Assembly (NCBI GenBank): GCA_007134485.1
Contig: SLKT01000099.1
Span: 1 to 64,000, forward strand
Direction: 5' to 3'
DNA length: 64,000 nucleotides
DNA from: Wenzhouxiangella sp.
Lineage (GTDB): Bacteria > Pseudomonadota > Gammaproteobacteria > Xanthomonadales > Wenzhouxiangellaceae
Shown: one piece after another, positions 9,920 to 18,458 of the stretch
Layout: the number at the start of each line of letters is the position of its first letter
Numbering within the stretch: position 1 is the first letter of the stretch
Made by a program: the position numbers and the translations under genes
The notes under the pieces: generated by a model
What the model was told of the DNA's origin: nothing
Database searches by the model: none
The model's input: only the letters and a program-made list of their open reading frames with translations

Positions 9920-10693
9920 TCACGACAATTTCCGCAATCGGGCCAGGACTGGCTCATCCGGCCGCATTTCTTCGACAGGTGGAACCACCAGGGTGGTGGT
10001 TTCACACAAGCCGGCGCCGGGCAGGTCCACAAGCCTGATGCGTTCGGCGCGAAAATCCTCGATCGGCAGCCGTGCCGCCTCATACAGAATGACCTCATGA
10101 TCGGGTTGGTACCAGCGATACAGCTTGTCGACCAGAAGCTGCAAGCGCTCCGGCACGGGATCGAAGCCGATACAATCGAGATTGCCGGTTAGAGCGACCT
10201 GCCAGAGTAGCAACAGTGCGCAAGGGTCAATGGCGCGCTGATTGATCAGAAACTGTGTCGCCTCGCACGACTGCACGCCACGCCGACCTGGATTGAGACC
10301 GAGATCGGCGTACAGGCAAGCATCGGCGGATATTCCGGGTTCCATTCGCGCCGCATAGCCTTCACTGCGGGCGCGTCGCACGACATCATGGGGAACCTGG
10401 GCAAAGATTCCGGGATGACCATAGAACACCGCGCACACCTGCCGACCGGCATGTACGGCCGAAAGTATGGCGTTCTCCATCTCCTGGTAACTCAGGCGCC
10501 GGTCCTTGTTGTCATCGTAGTAGAGACACAGATTCTCGACCTTCGGGTGCTCACTTTCCAACCACTTGAACGCAAAGGGATCGACCAGCGCAAACAGCAT
10601 ATCGGCCATGCGAATCTCGGCCAGGCAGCGTTCGCTCAGGTGTCGACCCCACTCGATGCCGCACCCGACCACGATCAGCCTGCCTGCCTGCAT
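9920..10693 (-). CDS. SonM-like borosin alpha-N-methyltransferase (tetrapyrrole-methylase fold)
   Basis: 257 aa; GRLIVVGCGIE N-terminal SAM-binding strand, LCLYYDDNKDRRLSYQEMENAIL, AVFYGHPGIFAQVPHDVVRRARSEGYAARMEPGISADACLYADLGLNPGRRGVQSCEATQFLI...LLLWQVAL. This closely follows the motif order I recall for Shewanella SonM (YGHPGVFA, MEPGISAEACLWADLG, LLLWQIA). Confidence 0.88.
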   Translation of the reverse strand: MQAGRLIVVGCGIEWGRHLSERCLAEIRMADMLFALVDPFAFKWLESEHPKVENLCLYYDDNKDRRLSYQEMENAILSAVHAGRQVCAVFYGHPGIFAQVPHDVVRRARSEGYAARMEPGISADACLYADLGLNPGRRGVQSCEATQFLINQRAIDPCALLLLWQVALTGNLDCIGFDPVPERLQLLVDKLYRWYQPDHEVILYEAARLPIEDFRAERIRLVDLPGAGLCETTTLVVPPVEEMRPDEPVLARLRKLS

Positions 10694-10698
10694 ACCGG

Positions 10699-12459
10699 TC
10701 AGGCCGGTTGGCTACCGGCCACAATGATGCGGTCGCGGCCTTCGTGCTTGGCCCGGTAAAGCGCTTCATCGGCGCGCTTGCGAAGGCTTTGCAGTTTCTC
10801 GCCCGGCAGCAATTCGGCGATTCCGAAACTCAGGGTGATCGGGTCATCGATTTCGCTCAGGTCACACTCGGTCAGCATCCGGCGCAGCGACTTTACCAGG
10901 GCAAGCGACTGGTCCAGATTCCTGTCCGGCAGACAGGCGGCAAATTCCTCACCGCCGATTCGACCGACCGGGCCATGGTCGATCAATGCATCCCTGAAGC
11001 ATCGTGCAATCTTGCGTAGCACATCGTCACCGACCAGGTGTCCGTAACAGTCATTGACCTCCTTGAAATAGTCGATATCGGCCAACACCAGCGTCAGTGG
11101 CTGGCCCTGTTGACCCGCCTCGTAAACTAGAGGCCTCGCAGCATCAAAAAAACGCGTATGATTGAACAGACCCGTCAGGCTGTCGATCACCGACAACTGA
11201 CGGTAATGATGTCGCTCGCGCAATGCATAGGCCAGCAGCAAAATAAGTAGACCCAGAACGATCACACCGGCGACATAGCCGATATGGCGCATGCGTTGCT
11301 GCTGGCGCCGGCTTTGTTCTTGTAGTTCGGCAAACCGGGCCTGTTCACGCAACAGCGCCAGCTCCTGCTCCTTGACCCGGCTGTCAAAGGCGATCTCCTG
11401 GTATGCCACCTGCAAGGCGCGGTCATGATCGAGAAAACGTTCGCGCGCCTCGTAACGGGCATCCTGATGACTCAGTGCCTGCTGATATTCGCCTTCGCGC
11501 CGGGCTATTCGACTTCGTAGCTCATGGTAATCGGCCAGTAACTCCCAGTTCTCCAATCGGGTCAGGTCAAGCTCCAGGTCCTCAATCAATGCCTTGGCCT
11601 CCTCGATGCGCTCCTGGCTGAAGCGAAGATATGCCCAGAAAAGCCGAGTCTCCGCCAGACCGCCAATATAGTAGTTGTCCTGATGAGCTTGATACGCTTG
11701 ACTAAAATACCGGTCGGCTTCGTCATGTTCCCCCATTCGACGCAAGGTGTCGGCCATTCCATACAGAGAAGCTGCGACAAAGACCGGCTCGCTGGCGTCC
11801 CGGCAAAGCCCTAGCGCTTTTCGATAGGCTGACTCGGCATGCTCGTATTGGCTAGCGGTCTTGTCCACATAGGCCAGGCGATAGGCTGCGGTGCAGTGGG
11901 TGCGCGCATCACCGGCTTCGATCGCCATCTCCTTGGCGCGTTCACCATAAGTTCGCGCTCGATGTAGATCACCGATGCCGGTATGCATGTGGGAAGCTTG
12001 GTTGTACAGGAGCGCAATCCGAAGCGGATCGTCAGCTTCAGGCACCAGGGCGAGACCCTGATTGAGGTAGTCGAAAGCCAGTTCATATTGATGCGACAGC
12101 ATGGCGAGGTTGGCGCCAAGCCCAATCGCGCGCAAACGCCGATTGGCAGCAATATCCAGAGTCAGAATGTCCGGAATTTTGTCAAGCGCCTCTTGCAGAT
12201 CACCTCCCAATCCCCGATTGCGAGAGCGCATGATCAGGTATTGAGCCCGTTGATCGTCGCTTGCCTGATCCAGCCTGGGCTTGATCTGATCAAGCACGGC
12301 ATCGGATTCGCGCCAGGGCTCTGTCACATGCAGCTCTGCAGCCAGGTCGAGCAAGTCCTCCAGGGGCACGGACTCGGCAGCCGCCGCGACCGTAAGCATG
12401 CCACCCAGCAACGAAACCGAACACCAGAAAAACAATATCCGTTTAACGATTGCCGACAC
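10699..12459 (-). CDS. TPR-containing membrane diguanylate cyclase (GGDEF)
   Basis: 586 aa; signal/N-terminal hydrophobic segment, TPR-like repeats, TM helix (YVAGVIVLGLLILLLAYAL), GGDEF domain with intact GGEEF (GRIGGEEFAACLPDRN). GTG start. Confidence 0.85.
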   Translation of the reverse strand: MSAIVKRILFFWCSVSLLGGMLTVAAAAESVPLEDLLDLAAELHVTEPWRESDAVLDQIKPRLDQASDDQRAQYLIMRSRNRGLGGDLQEALDKIPDILTLDIAANRRLRAIGLGANLAMLSHQYELAFDYLNQGLALVPEADDPLRIALLYNQASHMHTGIGDLHRARTYGERAKEMAIEAGDARTHCTAAYRLAYVDKTASQYEHAESAYRKALGLCRDASEPVFVAASLYGMADTLRRMGEHDEADRYFSQAYQAHQDNYYIGGLAETRLFWAYLRFSQERIEEAKALIEDLELDLTRLENWELLADYHELRSRIARREGEYQQALSHQDARYEARERFLDHDRALQVAYQEIAFDSRVKEQELALLREQARFAELQEQSRRQQQRMRHIGYVAGVIVLGLLILLLAYALRERHHYRQLSVIDSLTGLFNHTRFFDAARPLVYEAGQQGQPLTLVLADIDYFKEVNDCYGHLVGDDVLRKIARCFRDALIDHGPVGRIGGEEFAACLPDRNLDQSLALVKSLRRMLTECDLSEIDDPITLSFGIAELLPGEKLQSLRKRADEALYRAKHEGRDRIIVAGSQPA

Positions 12460-12488
12460 CTGCTACGCACCAGCCGGAATAAAGTTGG

Positions 12489-12698
12489 CTATTCATGCCA
12501 CTCAATGACACCATTACTCTTGAGATTGTCCAGTCCCGACAGCTCCTTGAGTTTTTCCAGGTCCTTGTTCAGCATGGCCTGGATTTCCTCATCGTTGAGC
12601 CCGGCGGTCTTCATGGTGCCTTCCGGATCACGCTGGTAGCTTTCAGCCAATTGAGGGTCGCTGCCGAGGTTCTTGAGTAGTTGCGCCAGAGATGACAT
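12489..12698 (-). CDS. SonA-like split-borosin precursor peptide (69 aa)
   Basis: MSSLAQLLKNLGSDPQLAESYQRDPEGTMKTAGLNDEEIQAMLNKDLEKLKELSGLDNLKSNGVIEWHE. The leader has the borosin-binding-domain pattern (x2LGxDxQLxExYxxDPExxMxxxGLxxEEIxAxLxxDxEKLKxLSG) and a short C-terminal tail as putative core. RBS AGGGGAG about 8 nt upstream of the ATG at 12698; the tracked ORF is N-terminally overextended. Confidence 0.85.
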   Translation of the reverse strand: MSSLAQLLKNLGSDPQLAESYQRDPEGTMKTAGLNDEEIQAMLNKDLEKLKELSGLDNLKSNGVIEWHE

Positions 12699-12761
12699 GA
12701 AATTCTCCCCTAATCTGGATTGTGGCCTGTTTTCCCATCTGCATTGTACTGAAAAGGAATC

Positions 12762-12777
12762 CAATCTGGCCTGATTG
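12762..12777. promoter_or_regulatory. candidate operator dyad upstream of the borosin operon
   Basis: CAATCTGGCCTGATTG: CAATC/GATTG arms around a GGCC core, about 64 bp upstream of the precursor start; AATCTGG and GGCCTG elements recur closer to the gene (about 12712-12730). Confidence 0.25.
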
Positions 12778-12951
12778 TACCTGAACCCGCCTTGTTTACC
12801 CACCTGCATACTGCGGCGCCGCCAGAGCACACAGTTCAAAGCTCTGCGGACCTGGCCACGCGGAAGCCGATTCCGGGGCCGCGAGTGCCGCGAGGGAGCC
12901 AGATGCGTGCGGCCGAACGCAGCCTGAAGCCAGCAATAGGCCTTGAGTTGA

Positions 12952-13386
12952 TCAGTCCGGGTGATGCACCATCAAAGTGCCTGTCAGCGGGCCGTCTCTT
13001 CCCATGGGGCCGGACAGGGTAAAGACCAGATTGACGCCGTGGCCTTCGGCGTCCCAACGCGCCCCCTGATGCGGTTTTTCACCGGCCGCATGCTCAGTGT
13101 TCCAGCCGTGGCTGGCAAAACCGGTGTTGAAGAACTCAACACCATCCGGGTAGCTCATAGGAATAGTGAATATGGCCCGGGTGTCGTTTTCGTGCTCAGT
13201 GTTGGTTCTTGCTATCGCCTCGGTCGGTAACGGAAACTTCGATTCGACGCCTGCCGGCAAGACAACACCGTGCGCGTCGGCAGTGGCAGAAACAACGCTG
13301 CCACTGCCGCCGTCCCCTGCACCGCATCCGAGCAGCAAAAACAATACAAGTGTCCCTGCCGGCATCAATGAAGGGATCTTGTACAT
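12952..13386 (-). CDS. hypothetical lipoprotein
   Basis: MYKIPSLMPAGTLVLFLLLGCGAGDGG..., lipobox LLGC; start placed at ATG 13386 because the tracked ORF is overextended. Confidence 0.6.
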   Translation of the reverse strand: MYKIPSLMPAGTLVLFLLLGCGAGDGGSGSVVSATADAHGVVLPAGVESKFPLPTEAIARTNTEHENDTRAIFTIPMSYPDGVEFFNTGFASHGWNTEHAAGEKPHQGARWDAEGHGVNLVFTLSGPMGRDGPLTGTLMVHHPD

Positions 13387-13456
13387 GATTCTTGAGCCTC
13401 TTGTGATGTTGGAAAACAAACCGTCGGCGGGAGGAAAGCCGCCGGCTCGCTTTGGC

Positions 13457-15262
13457 CTACTCGAAGCGATCCTGGAAAACAAAATCAAGGACGGACACAG
13501 CACCCAGATCAAACGGCCCAAACAGGGTCGGCCCGGTCGCCGTGCCGCGCGCATCGAACTTGATGTCCATCTCCATGGCGCCGACAGGCAGACGGTCGCG
13601 GTGGCGCTCGTCGCAAACATTGAGCGCCGGCGAATTGCTGGCCGGAATCTTCAGGGAGGATAGGAGCGGATCGCTGATCAGAACAGCGCTTGCGTCGGGC
13701 AGATCGGTGAGCGTGGAAGACAACAGACAGCCGCCGTGTTCCAGGCTGGCCAGCCCGTCCGGGTTGGTCCACAGGGGGCGATCGTCATTCCAGTAGATGG
13801 TGCCGGTCACGGTCACGTCCGTCGCACCCAGGACGTGAATCCCGGCGACATCGCCCAGCTCGGCAAAGGTGTTGTACATCAGCACTACCTCTTCGGCATT
13901 GTCGGCGGTGAAGAGGAATTCACCCTCCTGACTTGATGGGTCGCTGATGACACTGTTGTGCACGACCAGGCGGGCGCCTTCACTGACATGGGCCACCGCC
14001 GCCGCACCGGCGCTTTGGTTGGACCTCAGGTGCCCTCGCTCGACAATCAACTCAGGCAAGCCGTTGGCGCCTTCGCCCAGATACGCAAAGCCGCCGCCGT
14101 GAGCGTCGGAGTCTGCGTTGGCAGTGTTGCTACGCAGGGAAAGACAGGTGACGCCCGGGACGCCTCCACATGGGAATCGCGGGTCACTGACCTGATGGAT
14201 GCGCGCGCGCACGCCACCGGTCAGAAACAGGGCGCCGCCTACTGCCTCGGCGGTATTGTTGCTCAGAGCGATGTTCGCTAGATCCAGCGTGGCGGGAAGG
14301 TCCGGGTCGCCCGTCATGGCAATGGCGCCGCCCAGCGCCGCACTGTTTGCACTCATTTGAATGTGCCTGAAGGAAAGCGACTGTGTCGCGCTGCTGGTGA
14401 TATCCACCCCATCGCTGTAGATCGCGCCGCCCTGGCCCGCAGCCTCGTTGGAACTGATGCGATGGCGCGGAAAGCTGGGCGAGGGCATCTGGCTGAATTG
14501 CAGGCCCAGGCATCCTTGATCCAGGCCAATCCCGCCGCCGGTGGTCGCCATGTTGTCCCGGATTTCGACACTGCCCAATTCGACATGGCCGCCGGCTGCG
14601 CAGTAGATGGCCCCGCCAACACCGGCGGCCTGGTTTTCGTTGAAACTGGTGGACCGGAGCGCCAGCAGTTCGACGCCCTCGCCGACGAATACGGCCCCAC
14701 CGCCGATGAGCTCGCCTTTGATGCCGGATACTCGTCCGTTAATGGCATTGGCGTCGTGAAATACCAACTCGACGGGTCCAATGGCCTCCACCAGGCCACC
14801 GGTACTGACGAAGTTGTCGTTGTCCTGACCGTTGAGGGTGACACGCTCGAAGGTGATCGTGCGCGATTCGGCTTCGCCGTTCTGGTCAATACGAAAGAGC
14901 CGGTTGTCCGGCTCGAAGGGCAACCGGATCTCGGTGAAATCCCAGCCCGCCGTTTCGCTGGCGCAGTCCTCGAAGCCACCGAACAAGCGCAGATCGCGGG
15001 CCAGATCGTCGATAGTCTGTTCAAGTGAATCGAACCCGCTGGGCACGGCCAGCCGGATGGTGGCCGGCTCGCCCGGACCCATGGCCTGGACCTCATCAAT
15101 GGCCAGCGCCAGATCCTGGTAGGAATAGTCGCAGTCGGCGTCCCCACCATCCATGTCGCCGACGGTAATCACCGGCCCCGCCAGGGCCAATGCCGACACG
15201 GCCATGCCAATGAGACCAAGGAGTGCGGGGATGACCGTTGTCCGAATCGCTGAAAAGACCAT
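13457..15262 (-). CDS. secreted right-handed beta-helix (Pmp/pectate-lyase-like repeat) protein with C-terminal FQDRFE
   Basis: Start at ATG 15262: MVFSAIRTTVIPALLGLIGMAVSALALAG signal peptide; repeated GGAI/GGAL and N-S-A repeats; ends ...VLDFVFQDRFE*. Confidence 0.7.
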   Translation of the reverse strand: MVFSAIRTTVIPALLGLIGMAVSALALAGPVITVGDMDGGDADCDYSYQDLALAIDEVQAMGPGEPATIRLAVPSGFDSLEQTIDDLARDLRLFGGFEDCASETAGWDFTEIRLPFEPDNRLFRIDQNGEAESRTITFERVTLNGQDNDNFVSTGGLVEAIGPVELVFHDANAINGRVSGIKGELIGGGAVFVGEGVELLALRSTSFNENQAAGVGGAIYCAAGGHVELGSVEIRDNMATTGGGIGLDQGCLGLQFSQMPSPSFPRHRISSNEAAGQGGAIYSDGVDITSSATQSLSFRHIQMSANSAALGGAIAMTGDPDLPATLDLANIALSNNTAEAVGGALFLTGGVRARIHQVSDPRFPCGGVPGVTCLSLRSNTANADSDAHGGGFAYLGEGANGLPELIVERGHLRSNQSAGAAAVAHVSEGARLVVHNSVISDPSSQEGEFLFTADNAEEVVLMYNTFAELGDVAGIHVLGATDVTVTGTIYWNDDRPLWTNPDGLASLEHGGCLLSSTLTDLPDASAVLISDPLLSSLKIPASNSPALNVCDERHRDRLPVGAMEMDIKFDARGTATGPTLFGPFDLGAVSVLDFVFQDRFE

Positions 15263-15413
15263 GGCTATTTCGCTCCTTGGGATTTTGTACGGGTCTACTT
15301 CGGCAATACGCTTTACGAGCATGGATGAGGACATGCTCGCCGCGCTCGTGTCTTCGGATTGCACGAAAACGCGTAACCCTCTCAAGACACCCATCAAAAA
15401 AACCGGAGCAACC

Positions 15414-17783
15414 ATGAAATTTCCGATCAAGCCCGCCCGGCCGGCTGGACGGCTGACTTCCTGGCTTTTTGGCCTGCTCATGATTTTGCTGGCTGCCCCG
15501 GCGCTGGCTGAAACCGTGCTGACGATCAATTCGCTTGGCGATGATGGAGCGGCCGATGCCGGAGATGGCACGTGCAATACGGGCAACTCCTGGGGAGGCC
15601 TTTTGGCTGAATGCACCTTCCGCGCCGCGATCGAGGAGGCCAATGCGATTGATGGGCCCTTCCGGCTCGAAATTGCCAGCTCGATCTCGGTGAATGCTTC
15701 CGGATTTTCGGAAATCGAGATCAGCAGCAGTTTGCCGGCCATCACTGATCGGGTCGTTATCGACGGCAGAACCCACCCACACTGGGACCCGGATGCTGAA
15801 CTGGCCCAACCTCGCCTGGTGTTGCGCTGGACCGGACCTCTATCCCCGCAATTCAGCGCCATTCGATTGAACGCCGGATCGGCCGGGTCGCAGGTTTGGG
15901 GCATCGCGATCCGCAGCTTTTCCGCCAGTGGCATTCGCATCGCCGGCGGAGATGGATACGTCATCGCCCAGAACTTCATCGGCGGAGTGTGGGTGCCCGG
16001 CCTTTACCTGGGTGCGGGTAATGAACGCCACGGAATTGACCTGAACGGCGGCTCCAATGTGGACAACCCGTCCGTGATCATTGGCAACATCATTGCCGAA
16101 AATGGCGAGCATGGAATCCGCGTCCGCAATGATTTCGCGCATGGTCTTTTCGCCGAAAACATCATTGGACTGGCGCCTGGCCCGAATGGCGGGCTGGATG
16201 ATTTTCGCTCCTTCGGCGGCAATGGAAGCTACGGAATTCGCGTAGAAGCCAGTGCCGGCGGGCAGAATACAATCAGCCCGTTACTTTCAGGGCTTGGCAA
16301 CGTCATCGCCAATAATGGTGATGGCGGAATTTTTGTCGGTGCCGACAACCAGGACATCCGCGGCAATGTCATCGGCCTGCCGATCAACGGTGTGCCTTTC
16401 GAGTTCGACGAACTTGAAGATTATGGAAATGGCGGGGCCGGTATCCTGATTGTCAGTAATGACAATCTTGTCGGCGGTGACGGAGACGAACGCAATATCA
16501 TTGGCAATGCCGTGACTGCCGGGATTCGACTTGGCGGCACATTGCCTGCCAACAACAATCAGGTGCTGGCCAACCGCATCGGCATCAGCCAGACGGGCGA
16601 CCCGGTCGGACAGGCTGTAGGAGTCGATTTCAGCCACGGATCGGGAAATGTCGTCGAAGGCGCCCGAATTTAATTCAACAACACAGGTATCCGCTTCGAC
16701 AGCGCCGACAATCTGGCCACATCCAACACGCTGCGCAACAACTTTCACGGCGTGGCATTCCTGGAAGACGGTCAGCTCGGATCGGATTCCGCCTTGACGA
16801 CGCCCAATGTCATCGGTGACAACGAGATTGGTGTGCTGGTCGAGGCATCAGGTAACACCTTGGCGGGAGTTCGCATCTTTGGCAACCTGATCGGAACCGA
16901 TTCCGATGAAAGTAATCTGGGCAATGGAACGGGCATTCTGGTGCTGTCCGGCGGGATCGTCCGCATTGGTCAACCCGGCGCGGGCAATATCATTGGCAAC
17001 AGCTCGGGCAGTGGAATCGAAATTACCGAAACGGTCAATGCCGGCTCGGAGTCTCCAGACTACTGGATCCGTTCCAACCGGATCGGGATCAATCCGCAGG
17101 GCGGGCCGCCGGTCCCTTTGCCCAATGCCACTGGCATTCGCATCGGGTCGGCGGGGAATGACTCCTCGGGCGTCCGGATTGGTGCGTCGGTCAGTTTCCC
17201 ACCCGATCTTGTGCCGCCCTCGCCGGCGGTCGGCAATACCATTGCGTACAACGCAGGAGATGGAATTGATCTGTCGCCGGCCGGTGGTTTGGCCGTGCAG
17301 GTCAATAACTCCGCGCGCGGCAACGTCTTTGCGTTCAATGGGGGGCAACCGATCAACCTCGGCCCGGACGGGGACGAAAACGATGCCGATGGCAGTAGTG
17401 TGGGACCCAACAACCTGCAGAACTTTCCGGTCTTCGATCCTGACGAAACCTACCTCGATGTCGGTGCCGAGGTTATCAAGTTTGGCTATTCGATTCCGAT
17501 CCAATCCAGTAATGCCGATTATCCGCTGATTGTTGATTTCCATGCCTCCGACTACCCGGATGGGGACGGGCTCATTTCCTATCTGGGCAGCCATGTGTAT
17601 GAACAGGGTGATGCCAAGACTCTGGTCACCGGAGAAATTGATTTCCAATCCATTGGCAACGTCGCCGGCTTCCTGATGATTGCAACCGCAACTGATTCAG
17701 CCGGCAATACCAGCCAGTTTTCCGACAACGGGGTTCTGATCCAGACACCCGACGATCTGTTCCAGGATCGGTTCGAGCAATAG
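15414..17783 (+). pseudogene. secreted CSLREA/beta-helix repeat protein interrupted by one in-frame TAA (16671-16673)
   Basis: 5' part MKFPIKPARPAGRLTSWLFGLLMILLAAPALAETVLTINSLGDDGAADAGDG...CTFRAAIEEAN (CSLREA-like) runs to TAA at 16671. The same frame continues open as FNNTGIRFDSADNLATSNTLRNNFHGVAFLED... to 17783 and ends DDLFQDRFEQ*. Confidence 0.75.
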
Positions 17784-17793
17784 TCGAATCTAA

Positions 17794-17841
17794 GGAGCCT
17801 CTGAATAACTCTACGCGGGCGCAGAGTTGTTCAGAGGCTCC
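17794..17841. terminator. long palindrome between convergent genes (bidirectional terminator or small palindromic element)
   Basis: GGAGCCTCTGAATAACTCT acgcgggcgc AGAGTTGTTCAGAGGCTCC: near-perfect 19-bp stem with one G-T position, between genes ending at 17783 (+) and 17853 (-). Confidence 0.55.
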
Positions 17842-17852
17842 CTAATGGTCAA

Positions 17853-18458
17853 TCAACCGGCGACATCATCTTCAAAGTCGGCCAGCTCAACCCGGAGCCA
17901 GGCACGGGCTCGGCGCAGATCGCGCACGATGGTGCGGCTGGAGACGCCGAGCATTTCGCCGATCTCCTCCACGGTATATCCGGCATACAACTGGGCGGCG
18001 GCGGCTTCGGCCATCCGCTGGTCCTGGTTCGACAATGACACGAGCCCCTTTTCGATCGCGATGATGCGGTCAATGTCGGCTCCGTCCAGACCGTAGTCGC
18101 TCTCGTTGTAGGTCTCTCGAACCTGGTCGCCGCCCCGCTTCATCCTTGATTGCTTGCGTGCGTAATCCAGGATGAGCTGGCGCATTGCGCAGGCCGCAAG
18201 CCGCTGGAAGTGGAGACGACTTTCGACGGGGCTCCCCATGCTGCCGCGCAGCTTGAGAAAGGCTTCATGAACCAGCGCCGTGGTCTGCAGGGTCGGATTG
18301 CCGCCCATTCTGCGGCGCTGATCACGGGCGATATGGCGCATGTCTTCGTACACCAGCGGCATCAGGCGGTCGAACAGCTCTGGAGTCGACTGGATCTCTT
18401 CCAACAGGCGCGTGACTTCCGATGGCGCCACTTCTTTGTAGGGATTTCTATCTACCAC
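17853..18458 (-). CDS. ECF-type RNA polymerase sigma factor
   Basis: EVTRLLEEIQSTPELFDRLMPLVYEDMRHIARDQRRRMGGNPTLQTTALVHEAFLKLRG... and a C-terminal sigma4 HTH YTVEEIGEMLGVSSRTIVRDLRRARAWLR. GTG start at 18458 overlaps the kinase stop. Confidence 0.8.
   Translation of the reverse strand: MVDRNPYKEVAPSEVTRLLEEIQSTPELFDRLMPLVYEDMRHIARDQRRRMGGNPTLQTTALVHEAFLKLRGSMGSPVESRLHFQRLAACAMRQLILDYARKQSRMKRGGDQVRETYNESDYGLDGADIDRIIAIEKGLVSLSNQDQRMAEAAAAQLYAGYTVEEIGEMLGVSSRTIVRDLRRARAWLRVELADFEDDVAG

Noticed and set aside
10551-10769. Minus-strand ORF overlapping the GGDEF/methyltransferase junction
   Set aside because: Out-of-frame shadow of two well-supported genes.
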